A stretch of DNA of 64,000 nt from positions 1-64,000 of the forward strand of contig NZ_JAFHKT010000138.1 in assembly GCF_017052465.1 (NCBI RefSeq), in the 5' to 3' direction. Position 1 is the first letter of the stretch. Each line of letters begins with the position of its first letter. Positions 7,901-17,886 of this stretch are shown in pieces. A program made the translations under genes and the position numbers. The notes below the pieces were generated by a model. The model searched no databases. It was not told the DNA's origin and saw only the letters and a list, made by a program, of their open reading frames with translations. The stretch is from Arthrobacter pascens (GTDB lineage: Bacteria > Actinomycetota > Actinomycetes > Actinomycetales > Micrococcaceae).

Positions 7901-8629
7901 ATGCAATCTTCTGCCGCCCAGCCCCTGCTCAAAGCCGTTTTATGGGATATGGACGGCACCATAGTCGACACCGAACCGTACTGGATTGAGGCCGAGCACG
8001 AGCTCGTGCGCGCGCACGGCGGGACGTGGTCCCATGAACAGGCCATGCAGCTGGTCGGGCAGTCCCTGGTCTATTCCGCGGGCATTCTCCAGCGCGCAGG
8101 CGTGAAGCTCGACACCCGGGAAATCATCGACACCCTCACGGCCCAGGTCATCAGCAGGGTGCGGCAGAATGTTCCGTGGCGTCCAGGGGCGCGTGAACTG
8201 CTGGATGAACTTTTCGGCGCCGGTGTGCGTTGTGCCCTTGTGACGATGTCAGAAACACCCCTCGCCCGGGAGGTTGTCGCGAGCCTTCCCCGGCCCTACT
8301 TCGAGTTCCTGGTCACCGGTGACACCGTCGCCAAGGGAAAGCCGGACCCGGAGGCCTACCTCAAGGCGATGGACCTGCTCCGGCGGGAAGACCCCGAGCT
8401 CACGGTGGACCAGTGCGTGGCCCTTGAGGATTCGGCGCCGGGAGTCGCCGCTGCCGTAGCCTCCGGAGCGGTCACCGTCGCCATTCCACACATCGTGCCA
8501 CTGCCGGCGGATCCGCGCCGGGCCATGTGGGACTCGCTGGAAGGCCGGGGGGTCGCTGACCTGGAAGAACTCGTAGCCGCCCGCCATGGGCTCGCCTCGG
8601 CCGCTACGACGCTGGATAGATCCAATTAA
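7901..8629 (+). CDS. HAD family hydrolase (phosphatase/phosphomutase type)
   Basis: A 242-residue haloacid dehalogenase-superfamily enzyme. All four motifs are visible: LWDMDGTIVDTEP (nucleophile and acid Asp), LVTMSETP, KGKPDPEAYL (Lys) and CVALEDSAPGV. The helical cap between motifs I and II fits the beta-phosphoglucomutase/phosphatase subgroup. The substrate is not predictable. The frame is open from 7769, but ATG 7901 is preferred because it lies 7 bases after TAGACT and begins just before the core fold. The M50 protease gene begins 13 bases after the stop. Confidence 0.88.
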   Translation: MQSSAAQPLLKAVLWDMDGTIVDTEPYWIEAEHELVRAHGGTWSHEQAMQLVGQSLVYSAGILQRAGVKLDTREIIDTLTAQVISRVRQNVPWRPGARELLDELFGAGVRCALVTMSETPLAREVVASLPRPYFEFLVTGDTVAKGKPDPEAYLKAMDLLRREDPELTVDQCVALEDSAPGVAAAVASGAVTVAIPHIVPLPADPRRAMWDSLEGRGVADLEELVAARHGLASAATTLDRSN

Positions 8630-8642
8630 AGGGGCCCCGCAG

Positions 8643-9833
8643 GTGTCTGACCCCGCTTCGACCGACCAGCAGCCCACGGGCGGCCGCAACCGCCGCGAAG
8701 GAATACCTCTGGGCAGGATTGCCGGCGTCCCCGTCATCCTCGCGTATTCCTGGTTCGTCATTGCCGCCTTCACGGTGGCCGCCTACGGTCCCGTGCTGCA
8801 GTTCAACAACCCGTCCCTCGGTGCAGCGGCATACCTTGTGGCGTTCGCCTATGCCCTGCTCCTCCTGGTCTCCGTCCTGGTCCACGAACTGGCCCACGCC
8901 CTGACGGCAAAGATGTATGGCTGGCCCAGCGAGAAGATCGTCCTCAACCTTTGGGGCGGCCACACACAGTTCGAGAGCTTCACCGCCACCCCCGGGCGCT
9001 CTGTCCTCGTTGCGCTTGCAGGTCCTGCCTCGAACTTCGTTCTTGCCGGAGTGACGTGGCTGGTTGTGTCTGCCATGAACCCGACCGGCGTTGCGGACAT
9101 CCTGACCAACATCTTCCTCTGGGCGAACCTGGTGATCGGCATCTTCAACGTCCTGCCCGGGCTGCCGCTCGACGGCGGCCGGCTGGTGGAATCCGCCGTC
9201 TGGAAGGCCACAGGCAGCCACGCCAAGGGCACCATTGCCGCCGGATGGGGCGGGCGCATCATCGTCATAGCCCTGGTCCTGGTGTTCGTAGCGCTTCCGC
9301 TGCTGCGCGGCGGCAGGCCGGACACAAGCATGCTGCTCATCACGGTGCTGGTATGCGGATTCCTGTGGATGGGGGCGTCCGCGTCGATCCAGCAGGGCCG
9401 TCTGCGCAGCAGGCTTCACCTGGTCAGTGCCGCAGCGCTGGCCGAACCGGCCGTCGGCATCCCTGACAGCGCTACAGTGGCCGACGTCCTGCAGCTGACA
9501 GCGGACGGCGGGACCGCCGTCGTGCTCTGCGCGCCGGACGGCAGGCCGGGCAGCGTGGTTGACCGCGCAGCCCTGGCCGCGGTTCCTGCCTGGGCGGGTG
9601 CCACCACCCCGGCCAGCGCGGTAGCCCACGCTCTCGGGGCCGGGGCATACGTGCCCGAATGGTCCAAGGGCCAGGAACTGCTCCAGTATCTCTCCCAGCT
9701 GGAGGGCCACGACTACGCGGTGATCGACCACAACGGGCGGGTGACAGGCATCCTGCGGCAATCCGCCGTGGTGACCGCCATTACAGGCAAAGGGTCCCGC
9801 GAAAACAGGCGGCCGCAGGGCCAGAACCGGTAG
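8643..9833 (+). CDS. site-2 protease family (M50) membrane metalloprotease
   Basis: A 396-residue multi-pass membrane protease that would cut membrane-spanning substrates within the bilayer. The zinc site HELAH is in LLVSVLVHELAHALTAK and the third ligand in NVLPGLPLDGGRLVES. About six hydrophobic segments are followed by a C-terminal domain (from about residue 275) with CBS-like sequence, a common arrangement in Rip3-type proteases. The frame extends to 8586, but GTG 8643 with AAAGGGG upstream avoids overlap with the HAD gene. trmI begins about 100 bases downstream. Confidence 0.87.
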   Translation: MSDPASTDQQPTGGRNRREGIPLGRIAGVPVILAYSWFVIAAFTVAAYGPVLQFNNPSLGAAAYLVAFAYALLLLVSVLVHELAHALTAKMYGWPSEKIVLNLWGGHTQFESFTATPGRSVLVALAGPASNFVLAGVTWLVVSAMNPTGVADILTNIFLWANLVIGIFNVLPGLPLDGGRLVESAVWKATGSHAKGTIAAGWGGRIIVIALVLVFVALPLLRGGRPDTSMLLITVLVCGFLWMGASASIQQGRLRSRLHLVSAAALAEPAVGIPDSATVADVLQLTADGGTAVVLCAPDGRPGSVVDRAALAAVPAWAGATTPASAVAHALGAGAYVPEWSKGQELLQYLSQLEGHDYAVIDHNGRVTGILRQSAVVTAITGKGSRENRRPQGQNR

Positions 9834-9935
9834 AGTTACCTGCCGGTCGTGAAATCGGCAGACCAGCCTCAGCGCGGCCTGCCCGGGCCGCCATGCAGCA
9901 CGACGACACAGCTTTTACAGGAGCGAGGAATATTC

Positions 9936-11000
9936 ATGAGCAGCGAATCTGCCGCCATCGGGACCAGCACGGACCCTTCCGCCACGGCCGCGGCCACGGG
10001 GGACCAGCCGGTCGGCGCTGCGCGGCGGCGGGGACCCTTCCGCGAGGGTGAGCGTGTGCAGCTGACCGACGAGCGGGGCCGCATGAATACGATCAGCCTC
10101 GAATCCGGCGGGGCGTTCCACACGCACCGGGGTTTCCTCAACCACGACGACATCATCGGCAAGGTTGACGGCTCGGTGGTGGTGAACAACGTGGGGCAGC
10201 AGTACCAGACCCTGCGTCCCCTTCTCTCGGACTTCGTCCTGTCCATGCCCCGCGGTGCCGCCGTCGTCTACCCCAAGGACGCCGGCCAGATCGTCACCAT
10301 GGCCGACATTTTCCCCGGCGCGCGGGTGGTGGAGGCGGGCGTGGGATCCGGCGCCCTGTCCATCTCCCTGTTGCGCGCCGTCGGCGACCAGGGCTACCTG
10401 CACTCCTTTGAACGCCGCGAGGAATTCGCCGAGATTGCCCGCGGCAACGTCGAAACCATTTTCGGCGGGCCGCACCCGGCGTGGAAGATCTCCCTGGGCG
10501 ACTTCCAGGAACAAGTGGTCCGCACGGAAGAACCCGGATCCATCGACCGCGTGGTGCTGGACATGCTGGCGCCGTGGGAATGCCTCGACGCGGTCGCCAC
10601 GGTCCTGGCACCGGGCGGGGTGTGGATCAACTACGTCGCCACCGTCACGCAGCTCTCCCGCACTGCCGAGGCCATCCGCGCGGACGGCCGCTTCACGGAG
10701 CCGGACGCCTGGGAGTCCCTGGTCCGCGGCTGGCACCTGGAAGGCCTCGCCGTCCGCCCCGACCACCGGATGGTGGCCCACACCGGCTTCCTGCTGGTCA
10801 CGCGGCGCCTGGCCGCCGGCGTCACCGGCATCTCCGTGAAGCGCCGCCCGTCCAAGACCGATTTCAACGAGGACGACGTCAACGCCTGGACACCCGGCGC
10901 CGTGGGCGAGCGGCTTGTGTCCGACAAGAAACTTCGGCGTGCCGCCCGGGATGCGATCGCGGGCACGAACGTCAAAGACGATCCGGAGATCACAAACTAG
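9936..11000 (+). CDS. trmI: tRNA (adenine-58-N1)-methyltransferase
   Basis: TrmI methylates N1 of A58 in the tRNA T loop, stabilising tRNA. The 354-residue protein has the small N-terminal beta domain and a Rossmann methyltransferase with the SAM motif VVEAGVGSGALSISLL and the catalytic-region segment VVLDMLAPWE. In Mycobacterium the orthologue (Rv2118c) also sits next to the proteasomal ATPase gene. The frame is open from 9849, but ATG 9936 has a GGAGCGAGGA ribosome site. The first 30 residues are low-complexity Ala/Thr. Confidence 0.93.
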   Translation: MSSESAAIGTSTDPSATAAATGDQPVGAARRRGPFREGERVQLTDERGRMNTISLESGGAFHTHRGFLNHDDIIGKVDGSVVVNNVGQQYQTLRPLLSDFVLSMPRGAAVVYPKDAGQIVTMADIFPGARVVEAGVGSGALSISLLRAVGDQGYLHSFERREEFAEIARGNVETIFGGPHPAWKISLGDFQEQVVRTEEPGSIDRVVLDMLAPWECLDAVATVLAPGGVWINYVATVTQLSRTAEAIRADGRFTEPDAWESLVRGWHLEGLAVRPDHRMVAHTGFLLVTRRLAAGVTGISVKRRPSKTDFNEDDVNAWTPGAVGERLVSDKKLRRAARDAIAGTNVKDDPEITN

Positions 11001-11079
11001 TCCGTATTTCGGATGTCTTCAGCAGTACTCGCCAACTTGGGGCTATGGTCTTAACAGAAGCGCAGGAAGGGGCTGATGG

Positions 11080-12837
11080 ATGATGGATACGCCGAACAAT
11101 GACTCCGTACCTACGCCGGCCGAGCAGGCAGCGGCGGCCAATGAGCTGTCTGTTGCAGACCGGCAGGTGAACATCCTCCGGGATAAGCTACGGCACATCG
11201 ACCGGCAGTTGGCAGCTGCCACGCAGAACAACTCCAAGCTGGTTGCCATGCTGGAAACCGCCAAATCAGAGATCCTCCGGCTGAAAAACGCCCTCGACCA
11301 GGAGGGCCAACCGCCGTACAGTTTCGGGACCATTCTCCAGCTGAACCCGAGGCGGCAACCCACCTCCGGCAGCAGCGGACAGGCCGCCACCGAGGAATCG
11401 GTGGACATCTTCAACGCCGGACGAAAGATGAGGGTGGGCATTAGCCCCCTCGTCAACATGAACCAGCTTGCGGTCGGCCAGGAGGTGCTCCTCAACGAGG
11501 CGCTCCTCGTCGTGGCAGGCCTTGGCTACGAACGCGCAGGCGAGCTCGTCACGCTCAAGGAAATGCTCGGCCCGGACCGCGCCCTGGTCCTCGGCCGCGC
11601 AGACGAGGAACGCGTCATCCGGCTGGCCGGCCCACTCCTGGCGGAAAAGCTGCGGGTGGGCGACGCCCTGTCCATCGATTCCCGGACGGGCTATGCCCTG
11701 GAGAAGGTTCCGCGGTCCGAGGTGGAAAACCTCGTGCTTGAGGAAGTGCCGGATATCACGTACGAGGACATCGGCGGCCTGGGCCCGCAGATCGAACAGA
11801 TCAGGGACGCCATCGAGCTGCCCTTCCTGCACCCGGATCTGTACCGTGAGCATGGCCTCAAGGCACCCAAGGGCATCCTGCTCTACGGCCCTCCTGGCTG
11901 CGGCAAGACGCTGATCGCCAAGGCGGTGGCCAACTCGCTGGCTGCCCGTGCGGCCGAACGGTCCGGCAACATCGACCTGAAGAGCTACTTCCTCAACATC
12001 AAGGGGCCGGAGCTCCTTGACAAGTACGTCGGCGAAACTGAGCGCCACATCCGGCTGATCTTCTCCCGCGCCCGGGAGAAGGCGTCGGACGGCAGCCCCG
12101 TCGTGGTGTTCTTCGATGAGATGGATTCGCTGTTCCGCACCCGCGGCACCGGCATCTCCTCCGACGTCGAAACCACCATCGTGCCGCAGCTGCTCAGCGA
12201 GATCGACGGCGTGGAGCGCCTGGACAACGTGATCGTCATCGGTGCCTCTAACCGTGAGGACATGATCGATCCCGCCATCCTGCGGCCGGGACGCCTCGAC
12301 GTGAAGGTCAAGATCCAGCGGCCCGACGCCGAAGCGGCGGCAGACATCTTCAAGAAGTACATCACCATTGACCTGCCGTTCCACGAGGACGACCTCGCAG
12401 AGCATGACGGTGACGTCCAGGAGACTGTTGACGCCATGATCCAGCGGACCGTCGAGGCCATGTACTCCACCGAGAAGTCCAACGAATACCTCGAAGTCAC
12501 GTACGCCAACGGCGATACTGAAATGCTGTACTTCAAGGACTTCAACTCCGGAGCCGTGGTTCAGAACGTCGTCGACCGCGCCAAGAAGTACGCGATCAAG
12601 GACCTGCTGATCACGCAGCAGAAGGGACTCCGCATCGATCACCTGCTGCGGGCGGTCGTTGACGAGTTCCGGGAGCACGAGGACATGCCGAACACCACCA
12701 ACCCCGATGACTGGGCACGCATCTCGGGTAAGAAGGGTGAGCGCATCACCTACATCCGCACCATCGTCCAGGGCAAGGCGGGGCAGGAGCCAGGCAAGTC
12801 CATCGAGACCATGCCCAACACAGGCCAGTACCTGTGA
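11080..12837 (+). CDS. mpa: proteasome-associated AAA ATPase Mpa/ARC
   Basis: This hexameric unfoldase recognises Pup on tagged proteins, unfolds them with ATP and threads them into the 20S core. The 585 residues show an N-terminal coiled coil (about 20-75) that binds Pup, OB-fold segments, then the AAA module with Walker A GPPGCGKT (about residue 270), Walker [10 protein letters not shown] and the sensor region [21 protein letters not shown]. The C-terminus ends GQYL, the tail that docks into the proteasome alpha ring. AGGAAGGGG precedes the ATG. dop follows immediately. Confidence 0.97.
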   Translation: MMDTPNNDSVPTPAEQAAAANELSVADRQVNILRDKLRHIDRQLAAATQNNSKLVAMLETAKSEILRLKNALDQEGQPPYSFGTILQLNPRRQPTSGSSGQAATEESVDIFNAGRKMRVGISPLVNMNQLAVGQEVLLNEALLVVAGLGYERAGELVTLKEMLGPDRALVLGRADEERVIRLAGPLLAEKLRVGDALSIDSRTGYALEKVPRSEVENLVLEEVPDITYEDIGGLGPQIEQIRDAIELPFLHPDLYREHGLKAPKGILLYGPPGCGKTLIAKAVANSLAARAAERSGNIDLKSYFLNIKGPELLDKYVGETERHIRLIFSRAREKASDGSPVVVFFDEMDSLFRTRGTGISSDVETTIVPQLLSEIDGVERLDNVIVIGASNREDMIDPAILRPGRLDVKVKIQRPDAEAAADIFKKYITIDLPFHEDDLAEHDGDVQETVDAMIQRTVEAMYSTEKSNEYLEVTYANGDTEMLYFKDFNSGAVVQNVVDRAKKYAIKDLLITQQKGLRIDHLLRAVVDEFREHEDMPNTTNPDDWARISGKKGERITYIRTIVQGKAGQEPGKSIETMPNTGQYL

Positions 12838-12887
12838 CGGCCGGCTCCGAGGCAACTCCCGGGGGAGCGCTGCCCCAGGGAGGCGCC

Positions 12888-14507
12888 ATGCGCGTTATGG
12901 GGTCCGAAACCGAATACGGCATCCATGCCCCCTCGGCCCCGGGGGCCAACGCCACCATGATGTCCGCCCGGGTGGTTCAGGCCTACGCCCAGGTCACCCG
13001 GCTGCGCGCAGCAGGAGGCGCCGAAACCCGGTGGGACTACACGGACGAGGAACCGCTCCACGACGCCCGCGGCTGGACGCTGGAACGCGGGCAGGCCCAC
13101 CCGAGCCAGCTGACCGACCAGCCTCCCGTGCTGGACGCCGAGGCCGTGGCACTGGCCTATGGACGGGAAGAGCTGGAACTGGATGGCGAGGATGAGTCAG
13201 GCTCGCTCCTGATGAACATGGTCCTCGGCAACGGAGCCAGGCTCTACGTGGACCACGCCCACCCGGAGTACTCCAGCCCGGAAGTAACCAACCCGGCGGA
13301 CGCGGTGGCATGGGACGCAGCCGGCGACCTCGTGGCACTGGCCGCCGTCCGGCGGCTGGCCGGCGACCCCGAACTTCCCCCGGTCAATCTTTACAAGAAC
13401 AACACCGACAACAAGGCTGTCTCGTACGGCTCCCACGAGAACTACCTCATGCCCCGCTCGGTCCCCTTCAACGACATTGTCAGGGGACTGACGCCGTTCT
13501 TCGTGACGCGCCAGATCATCTGCGGCTCGGGCCGCGTGGGGATCGGGCAGGACAGTTCACGCCCGGGCTACCAGATCAGCCAGCGCGCGGACTTCTTCGA
13601 GGCGGAAGTGGGCTTGGAAACCACCATCCGCCGCCCCATCATCAACACCCGCGACGAGCCGCACGCCACCGCCGACAAGTACCGCCGGCTCCATGTGATC
13701 ATCGGCGATGCCAACCTCAGCCAGGCGTCCAACTACCTCAAGTTCGGGACCACCGCCATGGTGCTGAGCCTGATTGAGGCCGGACTGGCGCCCAAGATCG
13801 AGGTGCACGAACCCATTGCGGCGCTGCAGACGGTCAGCCACGATACGTCGCTGACGGCGACGATCCGGCTGGTGGACGGCCGCCGGGTCACGGCCCTGGA
13901 CCTCCAGTGGATCTATCACGAGGCCGCCGCAAAGCTCGCCCAGGACACCGGCGTGGCCGACGCGGTGGACGGTGACGGGCACACCCACGCCGTGCTGGAC
14001 CAGTGGGCCACCACCCTGAGCCAGCTGGACAGCGACCGTCCCGCCGCCGCCGCCTCGGTCGAGTGGCTCGCCAAGCTGTCCATCCTCGAGGGATACCGGC
14101 AAAGGGACGGCCTCCAGTGGGGTGACGCCCGGCTGGGCCTGGTGGATCTGCAGTGGGCCGACATCAGGCCGGAAAAGGGGCTGTACTACCGTCTGCTGTC
14201 CCGGGACCGCATGCAGCGCATCGTGAAGGACGCCGACATCGCCGCGGCGGTCACCGAACCGCCGTCGGACACGCGGGCATACTTCCGCGGACGCTGCGTG
14301 AGCAGCTTCAGCAAGGACGTGGTGGGGGCCAGCTGGGATTCGGTCATCTTCGATGTTCCCGGCTACGGAAGGCTCCAGCGCGTCCCGACAAGGGAGCCGC
14401 TGCGGGGCACGAAAGCGCTGACCGGGGCCCTCTTCGCCCGGCACCGCGAGGCTGGTCCGTTCCTTGCGGAACTGCTCGGATCGACGCCGGCTCCGCCACC
14501 GGCATAA
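12888..14507 (+). CDS. dop: deamidase/depupylase of Pup
   Basis: Dop converts the C-terminal Gln of Pup to Glu and also removes Pup from substrates. It belongs to the glutamine-synthetase-like ligase fold shared with PafA. Visible motifs are VMGSETEYGIH (metal/ATP-site Glu), [19 protein letters not shown] and [12 protein letters not shown]. From ATG 12888, which has GGGAGG upstream, the protein has 539 residues. A GTG at 12834 overlapping the mpa stop would add 18 residues, so the start is not certain. This gene precedes pup, as in other actinobacterial proteasome loci. Confidence 0.94.
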   Translation: MRVMGSETEYGIHAPSAPGANATMMSARVVQAYAQVTRLRAAGGAETRWDYTDEEPLHDARGWTLERGQAHPSQLTDQPPVLDAEAVALAYGREELELDGEDESGSLLMNMVLGNGARLYVDHAHPEYSSPEVTNPADAVAWDAAGDLVALAAVRRLAGDPELPPVNLYKNNTDNKAVSYGSHENYLMPRSVPFNDIVRGLTPFFVTRQIICGSGRVGIGQDSSRPGYQISQRADFFEAEVGLETTIRRPIINTRDEPHATADKYRRLHVIIGDANLSQASNYLKFGTTAMVLSLIEAGLAPKIEVHEPIAALQTVSHDTSLTATIRLVDGRRVTALDLQWIYHEAAAKLAQDTGVADAVDGDGHTHAVLDQWATTLSQLDSDRPAAAASVEWLAKLSILEGYRQRDGLQWGDARLGLVDLQWADIRPEKGLYYRLLSRDRMQRIVKDADIAAAVTEPPSDTRAYFRGRCVSSFSKDVVGASWDSVIFDVPGYGRLQRVPTREPLRGTKALTGALFARHREAGPFLAELLGSTPAPPPA

Positions 14508-14593
14508 AGAGCCCCGAAGTGCCGCTTTGCGTGGCAATATGGGCATACAGGATGTCCCACCGGAGGCGGCGGGACCTGAAGAAGGAGATGAAC

Positions 14594-14794
14594 ATGGCAG
14601 GGCAGGAGCAACAGCAGCCGCAGCCACGCGACACCGAGGTTGAGGAAGAGGTCCCCGCGCCGCCCGCACCGGCTGAGGGACAGGCATCTGCATCCACGCA
14701 GGGTGTCGATGACCTCCTCGACGAGATCGACGGCGTATTGGAATCCAATGCCGAAGAGTTCGTCAGGGCGTTCGTGCAAAAGGGCGGACAGTAA
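14594..14794 (+). CDS. pup: prokaryotic ubiquitin-like protein Pup
   Basis: Pup is the small disordered tag attached to lysines of proteins destined for the proteasome. The 66-residue product is acidic, rich in Gln, Pro and Ala at the N-terminus, and has the conserved C-terminal segment VDDLLDEIDGVLESNAEEFV followed by RAFVQKGGQ. It ends in Gln, so Dop must deamidate it before PafA can use it. The second of two in-frame ATGs (14588 and 14594) is chosen because GAAGGAG at 14581-14587 is correctly spaced for it. Confidence 0.97.
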   Translation: MAGQEQQQPQPRDTEVEEEVPAPPAPAEGQASASTQGVDDLLDEIDGVLESNAEEFVRAFVQKGGQ

Positions 14795-14878
14795 CCCGGC
14801 AGCCGCCCCACCCCGCACCGGGCACGGAAGCCTAAGGTACCGGACCGCCGCCGAATTACACGTTGAAGGAGTGCACCA

Positions 14879-15700
14879 GTGCAGGAGACAACAGCCAACA
14901 AGGTAGCCGCCAACGCCACCTCATCGTTCACTGAGCATCTCCAACGCGACCGTCCGGAATTGCTTCCTTTCACCAGGCCGCTTGCAGGCAGCGACCTCGC
15001 CGGCCAGCCCCTGCAGGTACCGCACGCCACCACGATCGTGGCCATGACACACGCCGGCGGCATCGTGATGGCCGGTGACCGCCGGGCCACGATGGGCAAC
15101 ATCATCGCCAGCCGCCATATCGAGAAGGTCTTCCCGGCGGACCAGTACTCGGTCCTGGGCATCGCCGGGACGGCCGGCATCGCGATCGATCTGACCCGGC
15201 TGTTCCAGGTTGAGCTGGAACACTACGAAAAAATCGAGGGCACACTGCTGAGCCTGGACGGCAAGGCCAACAGGCTCGGCGCAATGATCCGTGGCAACCT
15301 GCCCATGGCCATGCAGGGTCTCGCCGTTATTCCGCTGTTCGCCGGCTTCGACACGGCGGCGGGAGTGGGCAGGTTGTTCTCCTATGACGTAACCGGCGGC
15401 CGTTACGAGGAGCAGGAGCATCACGCGGTCGGCTCCGGCGCCATGTTCGCCCGGGGTGCTCTGAAAAAGCTCTGGCGGCCCAACCTCACCGAAGCCGAAG
15501 CAATCGCCGTGGCTGTCGAGTCCCTTTATGACGCCGCCGACGACGACTCCGCCACGGGCGGCCCGGACCCCGTCCGGCAACTGTGGCCGGTGGTCTACAC
15601 CGTCAACCGCGCGGGCGCCCGGCGCGTCGCTGACCGGGAACTCGCGGACATCGCCGGCACCATCATCGAGTCAAGGGCTGCTGCCCGGCGGGAGGCCTGA
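14879..15700 (+). CDS. prcB: 20S proteasome beta subunit
   Basis: The catalytic subunit of the 20S core. The 273-residue precursor carries a propeptide of about 50 residues; cleavage at [10 protein letters not shown] exposes Thr51 as the N-terminal nucleophile. The segment [14 protein letters not shown] has the conserved Asp and Arg, with the catalytic Lys following in SRHIEKVFP. The start is GTG with GAAGGA upstream. prcA begins 1 base after the stop, so the two subunits are co-translated. Confidence 0.97.
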   Translation: MQETTANKVAANATSSFTEHLQRDRPELLPFTRPLAGSDLAGQPLQVPHATTIVAMTHAGGIVMAGDRRATMGNIIASRHIEKVFPADQYSVLGIAGTAGIAIDLTRLFQVELEHYEKIEGTLLSLDGKANRLGAMIRGNLPMAMQGLAVIPLFAGFDTAAGVGRLFSYDVTGGRYEEQEHHAVGSGAMFARGALKKLWRPNLTEAEAIAVAVESLYDAADDDSATGGPDPVRQLWPVVYTVNRAGARRVADRELADIAGTIIESRAAARREA

Positions 15701-15701
15701 C

Positions 15702-16409
15702 ATGACCCAGCAGTTCTATGTGTCGCCCGAGCAGCTGATGAAGGACCGTGCGGACTTCGCACGGAAAGGCATTGCCAGAGGGCGGTCTGTGGTGGTGGTC
15801 AGCTGCGAGGACGGCATTGCCCTAGTGGCGGAAAACCCGTCACCGTCCCTGCATAAGATCGGCGAGATCTACGACAAGATTGCCTTCGCGGCCGTGGGCA
15901 AGTACAACGAGTTTGAGAGCCTCCGCCAGGCCGGGGTGCGCTACGCGGATGTCCGCGGGTACTCCTATGACCGCGAGGATGTCACCGCCCGCGGGCTGGC
16001 AAGCGTCTACGCGCAGAGCCTGGGCGCCGTCTTCACCGCGGAGCAGAAGCCCTTTGAGGTGGAGCTGGCCGTGGCCGAGGTGGGCGCGTCCCAGGACCAG
16101 GACCACCTGTACCGCCTCACCTTTGACGGCTCCATCGCGGATGAGCACGGCTTCATCGTGATGGGCGGGCAGGCGGACAAAGTCTCCGGAGCGGTGGAGA
16201 CGGGGTGGCAGCGCGACCTGTCCTTTGCCGGGGCCATCCGGCTCGCCGTCAAAGGCCTCGTAACGGACAATGAGACGGCCGACCTTCCTGCGAAAGCCCT
16301 CGAAGTTGCGGTGCTGGACCGGGTGTCGGAAAGCAGCAGGGGCACGCGGCGCGCTTTCCGACGGCTGACGGACGCCGATGTCATGGACCTTCTGGCAGAG
16401 GAGAGCTGA
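15702..16409 (+). CDS. prcA: 20S proteasome alpha subunit
   Basis: The structural alpha ring subunit that gates the core and docks Mpa. The 235 residues begin [20 protein letters not shown], the gating N-terminal helix seen in actinobacterial PrcA, and continue with the proteasome fold ([19 protein letters not shown]). It starts 1 base after prcB and is followed 1 base later by pafA. The C-terminus (MDLLAEES) lacks extra extensions. Confidence 0.96.
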   Translation: MTQQFYVSPEQLMKDRADFARKGIARGRSVVVVSCEDGIALVAENPSPSLHKIGEIYDKIAFAAVGKYNEFESLRQAGVRYADVRGYSYDREDVTARGLASVYAQSLGAVFTAEQKPFEVELAVAEVGASQDQDHLYRLTFDGSIADEHGFIVMGGQADKVSGAVETGWQRDLSFAGAIRLAVKGLVTDNETADLPAKALEVAVLDRVSESSRGTRRAFRRLTDADVMDLLAEES

Positions 16410-16410
16410 G

Positions 16411-17775
16411 ATGGATAAGAGAATATTCGGCATCGAGACCGAATTCGGCATTTCATATTCGAGCCCGGACTCCCGCCCGCTGGCCCCCGAGGAAGTGGCA
16501 CGGTACCTCTTCCGCAAGGTTGTCAGCTGGGGCCGGTCGTCCAACGTGTTCCTGACCAACGGCTCCCGCCTGTACCTGGATGTCGGCTCGCATCCGGAGT
16601 ACGCCACGGCAGAATGCGACGACCTCGTGCAGCTGATCGCGCACGACCGCGCCGGAGAACTCATCCTGGACGACCTCGTGGACGAGGCCCAGTCCCGGCT
16701 CGCGGCCGAAGGCTTCAACGGCACGGTGTACCTGTTCAAGAACAACACCGACTCCGCCGGCAACTCGTACGGCAGCCATGAGAACTACCTGATTCCACGC
16801 CGCGGTGAATTCACCAGACTGGCGGAAATCCTCATTCCGTTCCTTGTCACCCGCCAGCTCATCGCCGGTGCCGGCAAAATCCTCAAGACTCCGCACGGGG
16901 CAACCTACGCCTTCTCGCAGCGGGCGGACCACATCTGGGAAGGCGTCTCCTCAGCCACCACCCGGTCACGTCCGATCATCAACACCCGCGACGAACCGCA
17001 CGCCGACGCCGAGTTCTACCGCAGGCTCCACGTCATCGTCGGGGATTCGAACATGTCCGAAACCACGGCGCTTCTCAAGGTGGGAACGGTTGACCTGATC
17101 CTGCGGATGATCGAGGCCGGTGTCATCATGCGGGACATGCGCATGGAGAATCCGATCCGGAGCATCCGCGAGATCTCACACGACCTGAGTGGCCGTGCCC
17201 TGGTCCGGCTTGCCAACGGACGCCAGCTGACAGCGCTGGAGATTCAGCAGGAGTACCTGAACAAGGTCACGGCCTTCGTGCAGGAGAACGGCGCCCACAA
17301 TCCGCACGTGCCGCTGATCCTGGATCTGTGGGGCAGGACCCTGAAAGCCATTGAAAGCGGTGACACGAGCACCATCGACACCGAAATCGACTGGGCCATC
17401 AAGAAGAAGCTCATGGACGGCTACCGGAACCGGCACGGGCTGGGGCTTGACGCCCCCCGCATTGCCCAGCTGGACCTGACCTACCATGACATTTCCCGCA
17501 GCCGTGGCCTCTTTTACCTGCTCCAGTCTCGCGGGGCCGTCCGCCGGGTCACCGAGGAGACGTCCGTCAAGGATGCGGTGGATGCGCCGCCGCAGACCAC
17601 CCGGGCGAAACTGCGCGGCGACTTTGTCCGGCGGGCGCAGGAACTGGGACGGGACTACACCGTCGACTGGGTCCATCTGAAGCTCAATGACCGGGCTCAC
17701 CAGACCATCCTGTGCAAGGACCCGTTCCGCAGCGTCGATGAGCGTGTGGATGCGCTTCTTGACTCTATGGGCTGA
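16411..17775 (+). CDS. pafA: Pup--protein ligase
   Basis: PafA links deamidated Pup through its C-terminal Glu to lysines of target proteins, using ATP. The 454-residue protein is the paralogue of Dop and shares [32 protein letters not shown] and [20 protein letters not shown]. It lacks the Dop-specific loop near residues 50-90, which fits a ligase. The start ATG follows the prcA stop by 1 base, completing the prcB-prcA-pafA unit. Confidence 0.97.
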   Translation: MDKRIFGIETEFGISYSSPDSRPLAPEEVARYLFRKVVSWGRSSNVFLTNGSRLYLDVGSHPEYATAECDDLVQLIAHDRAGELILDDLVDEAQSRLAAEGFNGTVYLFKNNTDSAGNSYGSHENYLIPRRGEFTRLAEILIPFLVTRQLIAGAGKILKTPHGATYAFSQRADHIWEGVSSATTRSRPIINTRDEPHADAEFYRRLHVIVGDSNMSETTALLKVGTVDLILRMIEAGVIMRDMRMENPIRSIREISHDLSGRALVRLANGRQLTALEIQQEYLNKVTAFVQENGAHNPHVPLILDLWGRTLKAIESGDTSTIDTEIDWAIKKKLMDGYRNRHGLGLDAPRIAQLDLTYHDISRSRGLFYLLQSRGAVRRVTEETSVKDAVDAPPQTTRAKLRGDFVRRAQELGRDYTVDWVHLKLNDRAHQTILCKDPFRSVDERVDALLDSMG

Positions 17776-17886
17776 TATTCAGGTTCAGGCGTTACTCTGG
17801 AATAGGCCGTTTTGCGGTCGCGACTGCTTGGCCGGGCGCATTCCTCGCCCCGGCAGCATCCATCTTGCCCCGACGAAAGTTCTTAA

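Noticed and set aside
11266..12855. 529-codon open frame antisense to mpa
   Set aside because: It mirrors codon-position GC bias of the clear AAA ATPase on the other strand, has His/Asp/Val-rich shadow composition and no ribosome site.
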